From contig CM041780.1 of the NCBI GenBank assembly GCA_023374045.1, forward strand, positions 173,357,339 to 173,421,338: a stretch of DNA of 64,000 bases. Direction: 5' to 3'. The position numbers and the translations under genes were made by a program. The DNA is from Limonium bicolor (lineage: Eukaryota; Streptophyta; Magnoliopsida; Caryophyllales; Plumbaginaceae). Below, piece by piece: positions 23,028 to 35,933 of this stretch; position 1 is the stretch's first letter; every line of letters starts with the position of its first letter. The notes under the pieces were generated by a model. That model saw only the letters and a list, made by a program, of their open reading frames with translations. It was not told the origin of the DNA and ran no database searches.

Positions 23028-26000
23028 TTAAATACCCCGTAATTAAAAATAGTGATTAATTAGGCTAATATGTAATTTAGAAGCTTAATTAAGTGTAAAT
23101 AATCATGGGGGAACAAATCCCGAAGAAAACGGATCCTTAAAATGGATTAAAAACACTAACGAACCTTAAAGCACGTTTTTCGAGGTAACCGGGAAAACAT
23201 GACTTTAAGCGGGTCAAATAGACTCGTAACAATTTTGGTCAACTAAATATCCATTAATAAATATTAGTGAAGCTTTAGAACCATTAAAATCAATAAAACG
23301 GGAAAATAGTAAAAACTGTCAAAAACGGGAAGTTGTGGGGTAGAAACATAAATAACTCAAACTAGTGTGTCCAATTGTAAATAAAATTTTACAAACCCAT
23401 ATGGGGCTGGTGTGAGCCGGCCAACTCCACCCCTCTCACATCTCTTATCTTAATTGCCCCTTATATGTAAAAGACAAATAAATTAAAAAGTAATAAAGTA
23501 AACCCACTCTCACTTTACTCTCTCTCTTACCCTCACAACTCCCTCACTCACGTACTCACCTCCTCCCTCACTCTCTTTCTTTTTCTTCTCCCCCAAGCGA
23601 CAGCAATGGATGATTGAAGACTCACACCATTCGCCACTTCTCTCCTCTTGTTACTCCCTTAAATCTCCTTCAAAATTATAAAAATTGCACCATTGTCTTC
23701 CTCTCATCAAGGAGAGTATTTCCCTCCTTTAAAAATCCGAAAAGGAGAACTTTCATCTCCATGGGTGTGGAGCATTTGGAGCTTCAAGACTACCACTAGA
23801 ACCACCTCCTTCTCCTTGTTCCTTTGAGGTAAAAATCTTCTTGAAATCTCATCCTTTTCTAACCCTTATGGGCAAAACGAAAATGTAGCTAAAACTCTTG
23901 TTGCTCCCTTTGTACCCAGCCGATTTTGGCCTCCTTGAAGGAGTAGAAATATTGTCCTTGAGCTCCTCTAAGCTTCATCTACTCCCTTGGAAGGTAATAT
24001 ACTCCTAAACCCTAGAAATTTACCTCAAGCACTAATGTAATCTAAGGGTTAGTTTTTGGTATTGAAATGGTGTGTATACATGTGGGCTGTAGTGTTAGAA
24101 TTTGATTTACAAACCGGTGGGAAGAGAAGAGAGAGAAGAAGGAAGAAGCAAGAAAGAAGAAGAAAAGAACTAGAAGGAAACAAGGTAAACTATGCTTGTC
24201 CTTTGGGTAGTCTTGTATATATGTATGTAACAGATTTTAGTAACTTATTAAATGTATTGAATCTAGTAATGGGTAGTAGTGTAATGTGTAAGGGAATACA
24301 AGTGTTTTAAACCTTTAAAAGATATGTAAAACTTGTGGAACCTAGTTGGGATTGGGATGTTGAGTGCAGGAATTTTAAGAGTGTTTTGTGTTTAGTATTT
24401 GGTTATGAGAGCTATGTATATTGATATTGATTATAAACAGGTGGTGTGGATCATATAATGTGTGTGAAAACAATGTGGTGAGAGTGTAAAGATATAGGGG
24501 AGACTATGGCAAGATTTACCTAAGATTAGAACACTTAATGAACTAGAACCTAGGTGAATGATATATGTTGTAACAGATTTTGATGGAGTAGTTAGAGGGT
24601 AGATTGGGAGAGATAGTTAATGTATTATAATGCATTAGGAGTGTTAGAAATGACATTAGAAGAGGAAGCTATAGATGGGGAGAAAAATGTTAAAATCTGT
24701 AGCAAGAAAATGCATTAAGGGAAGAAAATAATGTGAGTGTTGTGTTGAAACTTGGAAAATTGTGTGTATAACTTAGTATAGAATTGTGTAATGAATTAAG
24801 GAATGAAATGACATGATTTAGAGTGTTTAATTATATTAAACATGTTAGGATGTATGTAGGAAGGTTGGGAATGGGTGAAAATGGGAAAGAAAAATAAGGT
24901 CTGTAGCATGTTCTGCTACCGACCGACCCAGAGACTGGATCGGTCGGTGGGTCGGTCGGGGCTTAAGTAACGAGAATAAATCATTCTGGAACGGACCGAC
25001 CCAGGAGCCGTGAGTCGGTCATGGGTCGGTCGGACTAAAATTTCCTGTTGTCGAAGTTTCTGACTTCGACCGACCCAGAGGTGGGTCGGTCGGAGCTTGG
25101 ACAACGGGACTAAAACGTACTGGGATGGACCAACCCAGAGGTGTATGGGTCTGTCGGATAGTTCTGGGTCGATCGGGAGAAATTTCAGAAGACGTGAACC
25201 TACTGGAAGGGACCGACCCAGGGCTTGGGTCGGATGGTGGGTCGGACGACCCATAACTTACAAAAAAATATATATTATAACTAATATATATATATACATA
25301 TATGTATACCCACCTATACATATATACATATATATCCAAGTACACCATGGTTAAGTAAAGAAACAAACTTAAAGTAAGTAAACAAAATATAAGTGTAAGA
25401 ATTGTAAAGACCTAGTAAGTATGAATTAGAAAACGAAAGAGTAATCGAGTTAAGTTAATGATAGTTAGATTAATGATTCAATTGTATGTATATCATAGGA
25501 TTTGATTTGTGAACACCGAAGGAACGTTGGGATACAAGTACAACGGTGAACGGTATGAATTCCTCATGCCCCGTATGCTATCTTGGTTACTCTGATTTGT
25601 GTGATGTGTGCTAATTGATCACCAACTAAGATAAATGCACGAATCGGAGTTATTATGCTTACTTGTGAATATGTAGTGTTGTATGCTGTGAATATTTTCT
25701 TTAAATCTTAGTTTGTATAATTCAAAAATGTATGGATGAATATGAGTGTGTGTATGTGTGACATATTGTACTGTGACCGAGTGTGATTGCTATTGGACTT
25801 CTAACTGATTCCTAACAAGCTAACCAATCTAACTTAAATTGGTAATGAGTAGAAGTCCGATATAGTTTCGGCCACGCGTGAGGATGCGGAGACACAAGAG
25901 GTTGGATCCAAGTCCTGACTCTTAAACTGGTCCGCGGCCCAAATCCCTTAAGTGGGTAGCATCCCATTGGTGAGTCAAGTAAATCCCGGTGGTGGGACGG

Positions 26001-26856
26001 TGTAGTCCCCGGGCTGGAGGTCATACCGACTTAACATGAGTATGAGTAAGCAAGTAAGAATGAGTAAGTAAGTAAATGAAAGTAAGCAAGTAAAGTAAGA
26101 ACTAGTAATGTGTAATGAGTACAAGAGTAATAAGCATTCCGATTAACCCGGATGCGTAATTTGGCTAACACGGTGAAGGTAAGTAAGTGTGTGCTGTTAT
26201 ATTGCCATCTTGGATTGTCTAATGTATTGTATTTGAATGTATGTTGTATGCAAAGCATGTATGTATGTTAAAAATGAACTGCATGCCTATTTGACCTTAA
26301 TTAGTCGGCGTGCCCTAGCTAGCACGCGGTATATGCGGAATTTATGCGCAGCTTTTGCTGAGCCCCTTGGGGATTTTTTACTACACGCAGGTGCAAGAGA
26401 AGGTTGAAGATGATGAAGACTTAGTCGATTTCCTTTTGTCTGTAAACAATGAATTATGAATGGTGTACTAAGTAGTACACGGCTGTAGGTTTTTGATTAG
26501 CCGGTGTACCATGGGGTACACCTTTTTGGATATTGTGAAGGGATTATGATTGGTATAGATGAGTAGTTGGTAGAAACTCATTCTTTTGGAACAATTGGAA
26601 AGGGATGTTTAAATACTTTAAATACTCGGTGATCCGGTAATGTAAGAATGCTATCTTTTGTATTCGGTATGCAATGTAGTAGCTCGGTATACTATGATCA
26701 TCAGACCGTCACTTTAAGTAGTAATAGCCTTGCTAACTGTATGGGCGGTTAGCGTCATTGTATCACCCGCCGTAGTAGTAGTATTTCCGCTGCGAGCACT
26801 CAGGATTTTTGGGATGATTGGACGGTAAGTATAGGATTAGCGGTAGGGGTGTTACA
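23028..26856 (+). mobile_element. 3' LTR of chromovirus B (3.83 kb)
   Basis: It follows the polypurine tract and starts TTAAATACCCC, the expected TG having become TT. It ends GGGGTGTTACA at 26856. The last 600 bp match 15909-16526. Landmarks shared with LTR A include AAAGCACGTTTTT and the pyrimidine-rich block near 23500-23800. A GACCGACCC array lies at 24918-25255. The following bases CTTGT cannot be checked against the 5' side because that side is in the gap. Confidence 0.85.
24918..25255 (+). repeat. GACCGACCC/GGGTCGGTC hairpin array (second copy)
   Basis: Four or five units of CCGACCCAG facing CTGGGTCGG or TGGGTCGGTC are spread over about 340 bp. It is similar to the array at 13240 but with different spacer sequence. 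An AT microsatellite with TATACATA units follows at about 25265-25340. Proline-rich frames on the minus strand are repeat artefacts. Confidence 0.8.
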
Positions 26857-27480
26857 CTTGTTGTGATTATTTAGCTCATGGTATGCCTCAGGCTCCATGG
26901 GACACTTCATGATTTCCTACACTATAGTTTAAAGGTACTATAGGGGGTGTGCACATATTTTAGGGCATGGAGTGCGGATGGGAAAGGTTGGATCGTCTAT
27001 ATGATCAGGGTTTATCCCTAGACTTGGGTTGGATGAAAATAAAAGAATGTTGACAAAGAAATATAAATGAATTGGTTAATGAACAAGTTGATGAATATGG
27101 ATACTTGGATGCTTTATTATCTTTACTTGAACTGTTGTTTTTTTGCTAATTATATATATATATATATACTGACCTTGGTATATTACTTGCTATGATAGCT
27201 TTGATTTTACTCAGCGTTTGCTGATTTTTTGGCATTGTGCCCTGTGGTCCCTTCCTTGCGTTGTTTGAAAATGACCACATGTACAGGTACTAATGTAGTC
27301 TCACCCTAGACTTGGTGGTGCACATGAGCATGGGCAAAAAAGGGAACTTTAAGACTTTCACTAGACCATTTTGAGAAATTTTGGTATAACAACTTGTAAT
27401 AACATTTGGTTTTGGTGTACTAAGCCTTAGCATTCACAGTAGTAGGAGTAGTGCATCTGCACACGCGACCTGGCCATTCA
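26857..27480 (+). mobile_element. Possible decayed LTR remnant
   Basis: The segment has LTR-like landmarks: GGGGGTGTGCACATAT near 26944, an ACTCAGCGTTTGCTGA hairpin near 27210 followed by a CAG-GTACTAATG splice-like site near 27285, and a CTTGTAATAACATTTGG stretch near 27388. No clean termini or target duplication were found. This is a weak call. Confidence 0.3.
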
Positions 27481-28000
27481 AGGATCGAACCCAAAACGTA
27501 TGTGTATAAATAAACCCTCATACCAATGACATATTTAACTCAAACCAGTGTGTTGAAATGTGCACACAATAGGAATTGATCCCGTAAAGTGTGGCTGGGT
27601 ATAGATTGTGTTAACCATTGTGTCATGATAGTTATTCGCAACATATATACAAAGTACATGTATATATATATATATTCGACCAAAAAAAGTACATGTATAT
27701 ATTGAATGTTTGATATTGTAAATATAAATGAAAATTTCCGCCGAGACATGATCAAACCAGAGATATATAAAAACTATAAAATAAATATATGTTTGACTAT
27801 ACCACATTAATATTTAATTTACATATTATTACAAAATTAATTTGATGCAATCATAATACTAAAAATAATAAAAAATTAAGTATGTTGGCTTAAAATTATG
27901 AAAAAGTTAATATACTTATATATCATTTTAAAATCTTTAAAATGGAAATTATATAAAAAGATAATATATATTAAAATGAAAGACTTTAGATTCGGGCCCC
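27481..28000. other. AT-rich, no gene seen
   Basis: It contains TA-rich microsatellite patches near 27658-27680 and many stops. The minus-strand open frames near 27535-27807 are low-complexity and not convincing. Confidence 0.5.
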
Positions 28001-29393
28001 CTTAAAGATCCAAGTTAGAGTGACCTGAACCTCCAAATCTAGGATCCTAAGGGCTCAATCTAAGCCTCATCATCGAGTTTCCTACTAAATCTCCACTACT
28101 CTTCTTGTTCTTGATGTTCTTGACATTCTTCGTGCTCTTGATGCTTTTAGAGTATACTTTATGCGAGTGGTTAAATGTATAGAGTGTGTTTCTCTCTGAT
28201 CTTGTAGATGAAGTACAGGTAAATAAATATCACCAGATGTTTAGTGGTTCAGCCAATATGGCCTACATCCACTTGTTGATGACTATATCTTTACTGATGA
28301 TCTAGAGCGAGTAGCTATGCCTTTCAAGGTCTGGAATCTTGGTTTAGTTTTCTCTCTCAAAAACTTACCTAATTGTCTCACGTCCCTTATTTTTAGGCCT
28401 CTTGGGAACAGACTCCCTCAGCTCCTCTACAAGTATAACCTTTCTATTGATTCCTCTCTATACAGCTTGACATACAACTTGACTACTTGCTTTAAAGAGA
28501 AACTTCTAGATCATCCTATCCAGTGTCTTCTTTCCGGAACTAGCGCCTCGATCTCTTCTGATAGTTTCTTCTAGAATGTGCTTCTGAAACAGCTTACCAT
28601 AAGACTACATCCTTTACTTTTGGACCCCCCCCCCCCCTCTATGGTATATTTTATACCATTACATTAGCTCCACAAAATCTACTTTTTAGCCTAAAAAGTA
28701 GAACTTAATCTAGAAAAGTTAAAAAAATTACACCCACTCTTCTGGTTTTTCTTTTCTTCTTTCATACCTTCTAGCCACACAAGCTCTTTTTTCTTCGGCT
28801 TTAAAAAGGAAAATGAACTTCAAAAAATATGAAGGAATTTCGCTTGTCTTTTTGTATTCCTCGGAGCCCCACCGGTAATCCCTCTAGGATTCTTCTCGAT
28901 AAATACTTCTAGACATTCCCTACAAAACTCTGTCGTTTTGACTTATTTTTGCTTTCTTCCTTTTTTGTGTTTTTTATTTTATTTAAAAAGTTCACCGGGA
29001 GTAGACAGGGAATACGAACGTTTCTACCCGTTCTGCAACTTAGGCCTCATTCTTTTGCACCGAGTTTATTTGATCAGCTAGTTTATTGTCTCTGAATGTC
29101 ACATACATCAATTGTCATATCAACTATTTTTCCCCTCTATTTTTCTAACTTTCAGGTGACAACTAACATCAGCTAGATTATCAGCAATGCAAAAGAATGG
29201 GGCCTTTTAACTCCCTTTCCCCTATTAAAAAAGGCGCAATCATCTCGAATTTTCTCTCTCCTACTTTCTTACGCCTTTCGACTCCTTTGAAATTTTCCCC
29301 CTAGCTCTTTGCTTACACTTTCGGCTCCTTTGAACCTCCTCCCCAAGCTCCTTGTTCGTGTTCTTGTGCAAAATTCTTGCTTTTTCTGAAAAA
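28001..29393 (+). other. Leader / possible LTR of the gag-like element
   Basis: A sequence like GTGGTTCAGCC-ATATGGCCTACATCCACT near 28243 and pyrimidine-rich text near 29230-29380 resemble the leader of a plant retroelement ahead of the gag-like ORF that starts at 29394. A poly-C run of about 13 lies near 28626. The open frame at 28317-28574 has no recognisable domain. LTR limits were not found. Confidence 0.3.
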
Positions 29394-29513
29394 ATGACCC
29401 CAAAACAAAAAGCCCCTTTCGTTGTTGTCCCTACGGTCGACTTGATCTCTGCTGGCCTTTCAGCTCCCATTGCCCCGTATCACTCGTCGTGTGCCCCAAT
29501 GTCATCAACACTT
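29394..29513 (+). pseudogene. Gag-like protein, first part (interrupted by a LINE)
   Basis: The ATG follows a pyrimidine-rich leader, and the frame opens with a basic start (M-T-P-K-Q-K). It runs in frame to A-P-M-S-S-T-L, where the L1 LINE is inserted. The same M-S-S-T-L codons are repeated at 35935 as part of the target duplication, and the frame goes on there. Together with 35934-36374 and 38199-38300 it forms one N-terminal gag-like domain reminiscent of the 'putative gypsy-type transposon' (Transposase_28) family. That family assignment is from memory of motif style. Confidence 0.55.
29498..29513 (+). repeat. LINE A target site duplication (left)
   Basis: AATGTCATCAACACTT precedes a T-run (the poly(A) tail on the minus strand). 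The right copy at 35934-35949 differs at one base (A to G at position 10 of the repeat). A long, near-perfect duplication is typical of L1 insertion. Confidence 0.85.
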
Positions 29514-29870
29514 TTTTTTACTCAATTGTCATACTGCATATATAAATATAAAATCCCAAAACCAAATCCGGAGCTACATCAAAGTCATAGGGTTACACAA
29601 ACTACCGCTATTAGTCATAGAGCACACTTCAAAATTTAGGTCACAAGCCTGATAAACAGCTACAGGCATGTTCTCCCTTTACCAAATTTTCCATTCAGTT
29701 GATGGATTAAACATCTTGGTAATTAAGAAAGCAGGAAATTGTTTGAATTCAGAATTACACATATAAAACTTAGTATGGTTCATGCTTTGGATTCCGGTTG
29801 CTAATTTCTGGAATTGCCTACATCTTTCTCGATTATTGTCGAGGACAGCATTGCAGATATTGTTGGTTTG

Positions 29871-32800
29871 TTAGTGGTTGATGAGGATGTGGATCTTGGA
29901 GAATCCTTCTTCTGTAGCCAACTCAACTCCCTTTGTAATTGCTTGTATCTCCATGTCATGCTCTTGCTTTTCCTTGGACGTCTGGATGTTGTAGGCCACT
30001 CTTGGCTTGTGTACATGATCAATGAGAATCCCTCCCGTAATTGTTGTGACTCCTTTCTGCCTGTTGTAAGAGGTTACAAGTAAAATTTCATCTTGTAATA
30101 ATACAATAGGAACATCACTCGTATTCTGTTGGGTATTACTCAACATTTTAGAATGGTACATAGCAGTAAAAAGTAAATTGGATTCAATACAATTTATGAC
30201 TGCTAACTCAGGGTTGTGCTTCGCTTTATTTTTCCCATCATAAATAGCCCAGATGTTATTGGCTATCTTTGAGATTTTCTGGCTGGACCAGTTTTGAGCT
30301 TTATGGATCATCCAATCTTGGATAGCTCCCCTTCTGTATCCTGAGATGTCTTCCAGGTTCACTAGGTTATCCCAGAATTGTTTACTAGTCCAGCAGAGGA
30401 AAATGGCATGAGTTTCTGTATCTGTATCTCCGCAAAAGTGGCACTTTCCTTGTCCCCCTATTCTTTTGGCTATGTTAGCCATGCAAGGGAGCTGATTGTT
30501 TAGGAACTTCCACAATAGCAGTTTGGCCCTTGGTGGGCATAGTTTATCAGAGATCCTTGAGATAATATCCCATGGGCCTCGGTTGGTGTTGGAACTGTTG
30601 ATCTGCTGTTTTTATCTTGCAACAGCATGTAGCCTTGTCTCACTAAATACTCCTTGTTCTTGGAGTAGTGCCAGATCCATTCATCATTCTTCTGGAAATT
30701 GAAATTGCTTTTCAGAATATCCGTTTTGTCGATTTCTAGAAAGATTCTATTTATTTTCTCCATGTTCCAAGCCTGTCCATCCTGATTTATAAGATTTCAG
30801 ACTTTCATATTGTTCCTTCTGTCTCCAATTGGGGAGATAATCTTAAAGTTTCCATCTCTGGGGAGCCAAGGAGAATTCCAAATGTTTGTGTCATTACAGT
30901 TCCCAATCTCCTTTCTAAGACCAGCTCTAATAAGGGGCATGCTAGACAGGATGTATTTCCAAATGGGGCTGCCTTTATTGGATGGGTTAGCTTTTAGGAT
31001 TGACGAGGAGGGAAAATAGATGGCTTTGAGGGTTCTAGCTACTAGAGTATTTGGGTTTTTGATGAAGTTCTAGATTTGTTTGGCTAGGAGGGCTTGATTA
31101 AAGTCCTTAGAAAATCTAAATCCTAGCCCTCCATTTTCTTTTTTATTGCAGATCTGCTCCCATTTGGTCCAGTATATGGGTCTTTTAGTAGAGTTTCCTG
31201 CCCAGCAGAAATGTGCTATCATCGAGTCTATTTTCTTTGTGATATGGTCTGGGATTTTGAGGATAGACATAGTAAGGGTGGGGATAGACATGAGCACACT
31301 GGAAGTGAGAACTGATCTAGCAGCTTGGGCCATGGGCTTGTTCCAGTTGTGAATTCTCTTCCTAATAGCATCAAGAATGTAGTCATAGACTTCATTCTTA
31401 TTTTTGCCTATCTTTGTTAGGAGACCAAGGAATTTTTTGAAATGGGAGACCACTTGAACATCCAGGGCATTTGCCATTTGGGTTTTAGTATCCAGATTAA
31501 CTTTCTTACTAAAGATGATTTCCGATTTTTGGTGATTTATTTCATGACCAGAAGCTCTTAGGAATTTGGTCAGGATGTTGGCTAGGTGATTCACATTTTG
31601 AGGGGTTGCTATACCATAGAGAATCATATCATCCGCAAAAGATAAGTGTGAGATGGGAGGGGTGGCATTGTTGATTGTAATACCTAAGTAAAGCTTGTCA
31701 GTCATAGCTTGATTGAGGGATCTGGATAAGGCTTCTTGAGCAAGAATGAAGATGAAAGGGGAAAGAGGATCTCCTTGGCGGATACCCCTTTGTTGTGGAA
31801 AGGGATTGCCTGGGGTGCCATTGATAATAACCAAACCATTGACTGAGGAAATACAATTCATGACTGGGACTCTTCAGTGATCCGGGAATCCCATGGATTT
31901 TAGCATATCATTGATAAATGGCCATTCCAACCTGTCATATGCCTTGCTTAGATCTATCTTACAGGCAAACATTGGCTTTTTTGTGGCTTGGGATTTGGAA
32001 ATTCTATGATATAATTCGCCTGCAAGAATGACATTATCAGTGATGAGTCTTTTTTTTGACAAATCCTGATTGATTTTCAGAGATGATTTCAGGGAGGATA
32101 TTTTGTAGCCTATTGGCTAGGACTTTTGTGATAATTTTGTATGTGAACTTACACAGGGCAATGGGTCTGAAATTGTTTAGGTGTGTGGCCCCAGGGATTT
32201 TTGGAATGAGAGTTATGTAGTAGTCGTTGAGGGATGGTGGGATTGGTTGTCCATTAAGAATGTTTAGGGTAAGTTGGATGATTTGGTTCCCAATTATGCT
32301 CCAGAAATGCTTATAGAATTTTCCATTAAAGCCATCAGGTCCAGGAGCTTTATCCGAACCTAAATTTTTCACAGCTAGGATAATTTCAGCTTGATTGTAT
32401 TCTAAAGCCAAGGAAGCTTTATGGTCATCATTAAGAATATTGCCTACCAGGCTGCAGAAGGGCTCAGAATTGTCTATATATGTGGCTTTGAAAAGGTTTT
32501 GAAAATGAGCTCTAGCAGTACTATCTAGTTCCTCCCAAGAGTAGACCATATTCCCATTATCTTGTTCCAAACCAAAAATGGTGTTTTTCTTTTTGTTGGC
32601 TGAGGCTTTGGAGTGAAAATAAGCTGAATTTTTGTCTCCATCTTTCAGCCACTTGTCCCTAGCTCTCTGTTTCCACCAGAGCTCTTCTTTATAATGGAGT
32701 AATTCAATCTCAGAGAGGAGCCTTTTTCTGTTAGAGATGCTCCCAACAGTCTGTCCCACTAATTTGATCTTGTGAAGCTCTTTGGTTTTGCTTTTAATCT

Positions 32801-33680
32801 TGTTCCTGACTTTGTGGATGTTCCAACCATTCCAAGCTTGAAGTTTATCCCGGCAGTTGTTGATATTCACCAGAAAGTTATGATTGTTTGGACCCCAGCA
32901 ATCTATCATAATTTCCTTACACTTATCCTCCATTAACCACATATCTTCAAATCTAAAAATAATGCCAGGTTTTTTGTGAGAGCCTAGAAGCTTAATAAGG
33001 AGGGGGCAATGGTCTGAGTGTTCTCGAGGGAGATGTTGAATAGAAAGGAGTGGGAAAAGCCTTTGGGCATCTGAGGAGATAAACACTCTATCTAGTCAGC
33101 TAACTAAGAGATATGGTTCAGGTTGGTAGTTTGTGTAAGTAAAAGGGGGTCCTATGAAACCCGCATCTATAAGACCAGTATCCCTAATAACTCTCCTAAA
33201 CGGGGCCATAAGTGTATCTCTCTTAATTCTCCCCCCTTCTTTTTCGTTTTCAAACATAATTTGATTGAAATCTTTTGCTATGATCCAGGGGATCCTAACT
33301 TGTTGTCTAAGAGCTAACAGTAATTTCCAGGACAGATATTTTAAGCTCCAATTAGCCCACCCATAAAATCCCGTGAAATGAAAAGTATTCATACCTGGGA
33401 GAGTGACCTCCACCGCAATGTGTTGAGGAGAGGAGTTGACCAAAGAAAGAAGAATCTCCTTCTTCCAAAGTAGTGCAAGACCACCGCTTCTTCCTTTACT
33501 AGCAACACTAAATCCATTATACATGCCCCATTTGCTCAAAATAAGATCCATTTCAGAAGAGGATCTGTGGGTCTCCATTAAGAAAACTATCTCAGGTTTA
33601 TGCATTTTCAATAAGCCTGAAACCCAAGAAACTGCCTGGGGTCGACCCAAACCCCGGCAGTTAAAAGTTATGCAACTCAT
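29871..33680 (-). pseudogene. LINE A ORF2: endonuclease, reverse transcriptase, zf-RVT, RNase H
   Basis: The N-terminus M-S-C-I-T-F-N-C-R-G-L-G begins the AP-type endonuclease (33680-33096, with M-E-T-H for the catalytic glutamate). After a stop/frameshift near 33090 the linker contains W-x-Q-R-A-R-D-K-W and the D-K-A-P-G-P-D-G-F-N-G block. RT blocks follow: N-Q-S-G-F-V near 32060, D-L-S-K-A-Y-D-R near 31950, G-x-R-Q-G-D-P-L-S-P near 31770, and the catalytic F-A-D-D at 31628-31639. A zf-RVT (C-H-F-C-G then H-A-I-F-L-C) lies near 30420. A partial RNase H with G-G-I-L-I-D and M-E-I-Q-A closes the frame. At least four frame breaks (near 33090, 32045, 31868 and 30500-31070) rule out activity. Confidence 0.9.
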
Positions 33681-33786
33681 TTGGGGTGGCAGCCTTGCTG
33701 ACTAGCAAGGTCTGCCTTAATAAGAATAGTGTCATCAGAGTCAGACTCCACTATTTCATCCCCATGTGATTGGGGAGATCTAATCA

Positions 33787-35383
33787 TCAGAGGCTGAGCT
33801 TTAGAGACTTTTTTTTTTTGAACAAAGTTCTGGAGGGACCAAGGAGAGAAGAAGGGTAAAGTTTCTGTTTACCAGGTCTTTGGATAAAGGGATTGGTCTC
33901 ATCAATATGAGGTGGGTTTGACAAGATTTCAGAGGTTGGGATTGTTTTATCTTCAGCTTTTTGCATAATTTGGCTAATGGACAAAGGTGGAATTTGATTT
34001 ATGGACTCAGGGCTACTAGGTTTTGTCTGGCCATGCAATCCAAACTCAGAAAGTGCAGCATTCCAATCAAAATTTTGATAAATTTGGTTATTCTGAGAGG
34101 ACAGAGGAGGATTTTGGTTCCTTGGAGTACCAGAGAGCTGAATAGAAGGCAGAGGGGTCAGATTCCCAAGGATCGGGTGATAATGGGAGGGGGTTAGTTG
34201 TTGTGATGGAAGGGGGTGAGGAGTAGAATGAGCTATTAAAGGTTGGTTGATGTTCTGTATGGGTGGATAAGGCCTGAAATTTGAGGATTTAGGGACAAGT
34301 GGAATATTCAAGAGTTGTGTAGCTGGATAATGTGAAGTCAGGGGGTTGGGGGGAATGGCTTTTAGCGGAGATGGGTACAGTGGCCTCTCACAAACAGGTA
34401 AGATCGAGGGATTTGGGTTTAGGTTGAGGTTGAATTTTTGAGGGGGATTCATGGCCAAGGAAAGGTCAACATTAACCTTGGGCGAAGGGCCAGCAGTAAA
34501 AAGGTTGGAAGGGGGAGCCAGGAGATAGTCATCTCTAATCAGACCTTCGGATTTCCATTGTTGAAGTAGGAGCTCTTCAGAAGCTGGGGACAGAAGGCTT
34601 GCATTTTCGGCTCTAATCCAGGGGCCAAATTTATCAGCATCTTTAGGGTTAGTCTTAATCACTTTGCACTCATTCATCGTATGGGTGATTTTGCCGTAAG
34701 TATAGCAGAAATTGGGAAGATTTTCATAAGAGACACAACATACCCTTTTCGTTTGGCCGGTAGTAACAAGCAGAACTCTACAAAGAGGTTCATCCACAGG
34801 AATTTCTATTCTAAATCTGAGCACTCTTGAGGTCATAGGGTTTACCTTATCAGGAACTTCGATGAATTTCCCTAACCTCTGAGCAAGGAGGATGGCAGAT
34901 GGTTTGTTGTAGAAACCAATCGGGAGACCATGACCACCAGCCCAAATCTTGATTGTTCTCGAGTCGTGCTCCGCATAGCTTAGCAGGGGGTTCAAAGGCA
35001 TCAAGGCTAGAAGTCGATTTTGGTAATGCCAAGGTCCATTCGACAGGATATGGAGGGCTTCGTTTTCACTCGAGAACAGAAATGAGAAACAGTTAAACTC
35101 GACTTCATTGACTCTCAGGTAAGGTTTGGGTTTCCAGATTTGGGTCATGAAGTTTAGCATTTGTCTGGCATGAATACGACTCGGATGCCAGACCTTGCCA
35201 AAGAGGGATTTTTTGGGTGTGAGGGTTCTATTATCAGAGGCTCTGTGTTTGAACTTTCCGATTCGGCAGGGTGGAGCTTAAGATTATTCTAGCTATGAAT
35301 AATGTTTTCCATGGCTAAGTTCACACTATCGGTGTTTAGGGTTTTCGAGTAATCAGAGGTAAGAGGATGTCGAGCTTGGTTCA
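33787..35383 (-). pseudogene. LINE A ORF1: DUF4283 with CCHC-like knuckle
   Basis: ORF1 encodes the plant L1 nucleic-acid-binding protein. From the minus-strand ATG at 35383 the frame has an in-frame stop near 35290 and a frameshift near 35210. The 457-residue part (35160-33787) then holds the DUF4283 domain, with I-W-K-P-K-P-Y-L-R-V, L-S-N-G-P-W-H-Y-Q-N-R and E-P-L-C-R-V-L. Its knuckle reads F-C-Y-T-Y-G-K-I-T-H-T-M-N-E-C, so the second cysteine is replaced by tyrosine and zinc binding is probably lost. A long proline/asparagine-rich tail follows. Confidence 0.85.
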
Positions 35384-35933
35384 TCTTCAAATCGTAGATC
35401 AAAATGTATCTAGTTCTAATTTTCTGTCTACTGTAGCTAATAATTAGGATTGCTTCTGCAAGATTTTGATTATCTGAAGATATTGTATCAGAAAATTCAA
35501 AAACTAGGTCAGAGAATCGAGGGGTAGATCTACCTCCACTATTTGATCCAACCGGTGCCGAGATACCATCTCTTCCATCCTCTTTCTTGCCGTGATGTTG
35601 TCATCTCTGCTCACCCACATCCATTGACGCCAGATGCGACATTCACCCAGACCGCGTGCTTCGCCCGTCTGTCTTCCTCTCACAGCCTCTATCATCGCAT
35701 TGAATACACTCCTCCTCCTTGGTAATGTCGGCTAAATCTTTTGCAGATCTAGCACAAATCTGTGCAAATAGCTCATTATGAGCTATAAACTTCTCCTCAT
35801 TGGGTGGGATTTCAACGAGGAAGAAGAAGGGGTTGGGGTTTCTGGTCGCGCGTGGGGGCGCGTTCTTGAGGGATTTTTCTCTCTTTTTTTTTTCATATTA
35901 GGTATCGGGAATTTTTCAAAGATTAGCGGTTGC
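35384..35933 (-). other. LINE A 5' UTR / promoter region
   Basis: This is the non-coding stretch upstream of ORF1. Its outer end is GC-rich (GCGCGTGGGGGCGCG near 35848) and purine-rich on the minus strand, as expected for an internal L1 promoter. The junction with the target duplication is at 35933/35934. Confidence 0.6.

Larger units (their letters stand above)
29514..35933 (-). mobile_element. L1-type LINE A, about 6.4 kb
   Basis: This is a near-full-length non-LTR retrotransposon on the minus strand. From right to left it has a 5' UTR (35384-35933), ORF1 (35383-33787), ORF2 (33680-29871), a 3' UTR and a short T-run at 29514 for the tail. It is flanked by a 16-bp duplication. It inserted into the coding part of a gag-like gene. 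Frameshifts and stops in both ORFs show it is old. Confidence 0.9.

Noticed and set aside
24916..25366. Several overlapping proline/arginine-rich frames on both strands
   Set aside because: They coincide with the GACCGACCC array and the AT microsatellite; open frames there follow from the repeat.
10791..26861. LTR A at 10796 as the 5' LTR paired with the 3' LTR at 23028
   Set aside because: The starts share only the termini and a few motifs, flanks GAACC and CTTGT differ, and the true 5' LTR match (15909-16526) lies right of the gap.
28317..28574. 85-residue frame, plus strand
   Set aside because: Contains ordinary-looking sequence but no domain I recognise, and it lies in a retroelement leader/LTR-like region; not supportable as a gene.
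35504..35725. Open frames in both strands of the LINE A 5' UTR
   Set aside because: They have no L1 ORF1 similarity and lie upstream of the ORF1 start shared with LINE B.
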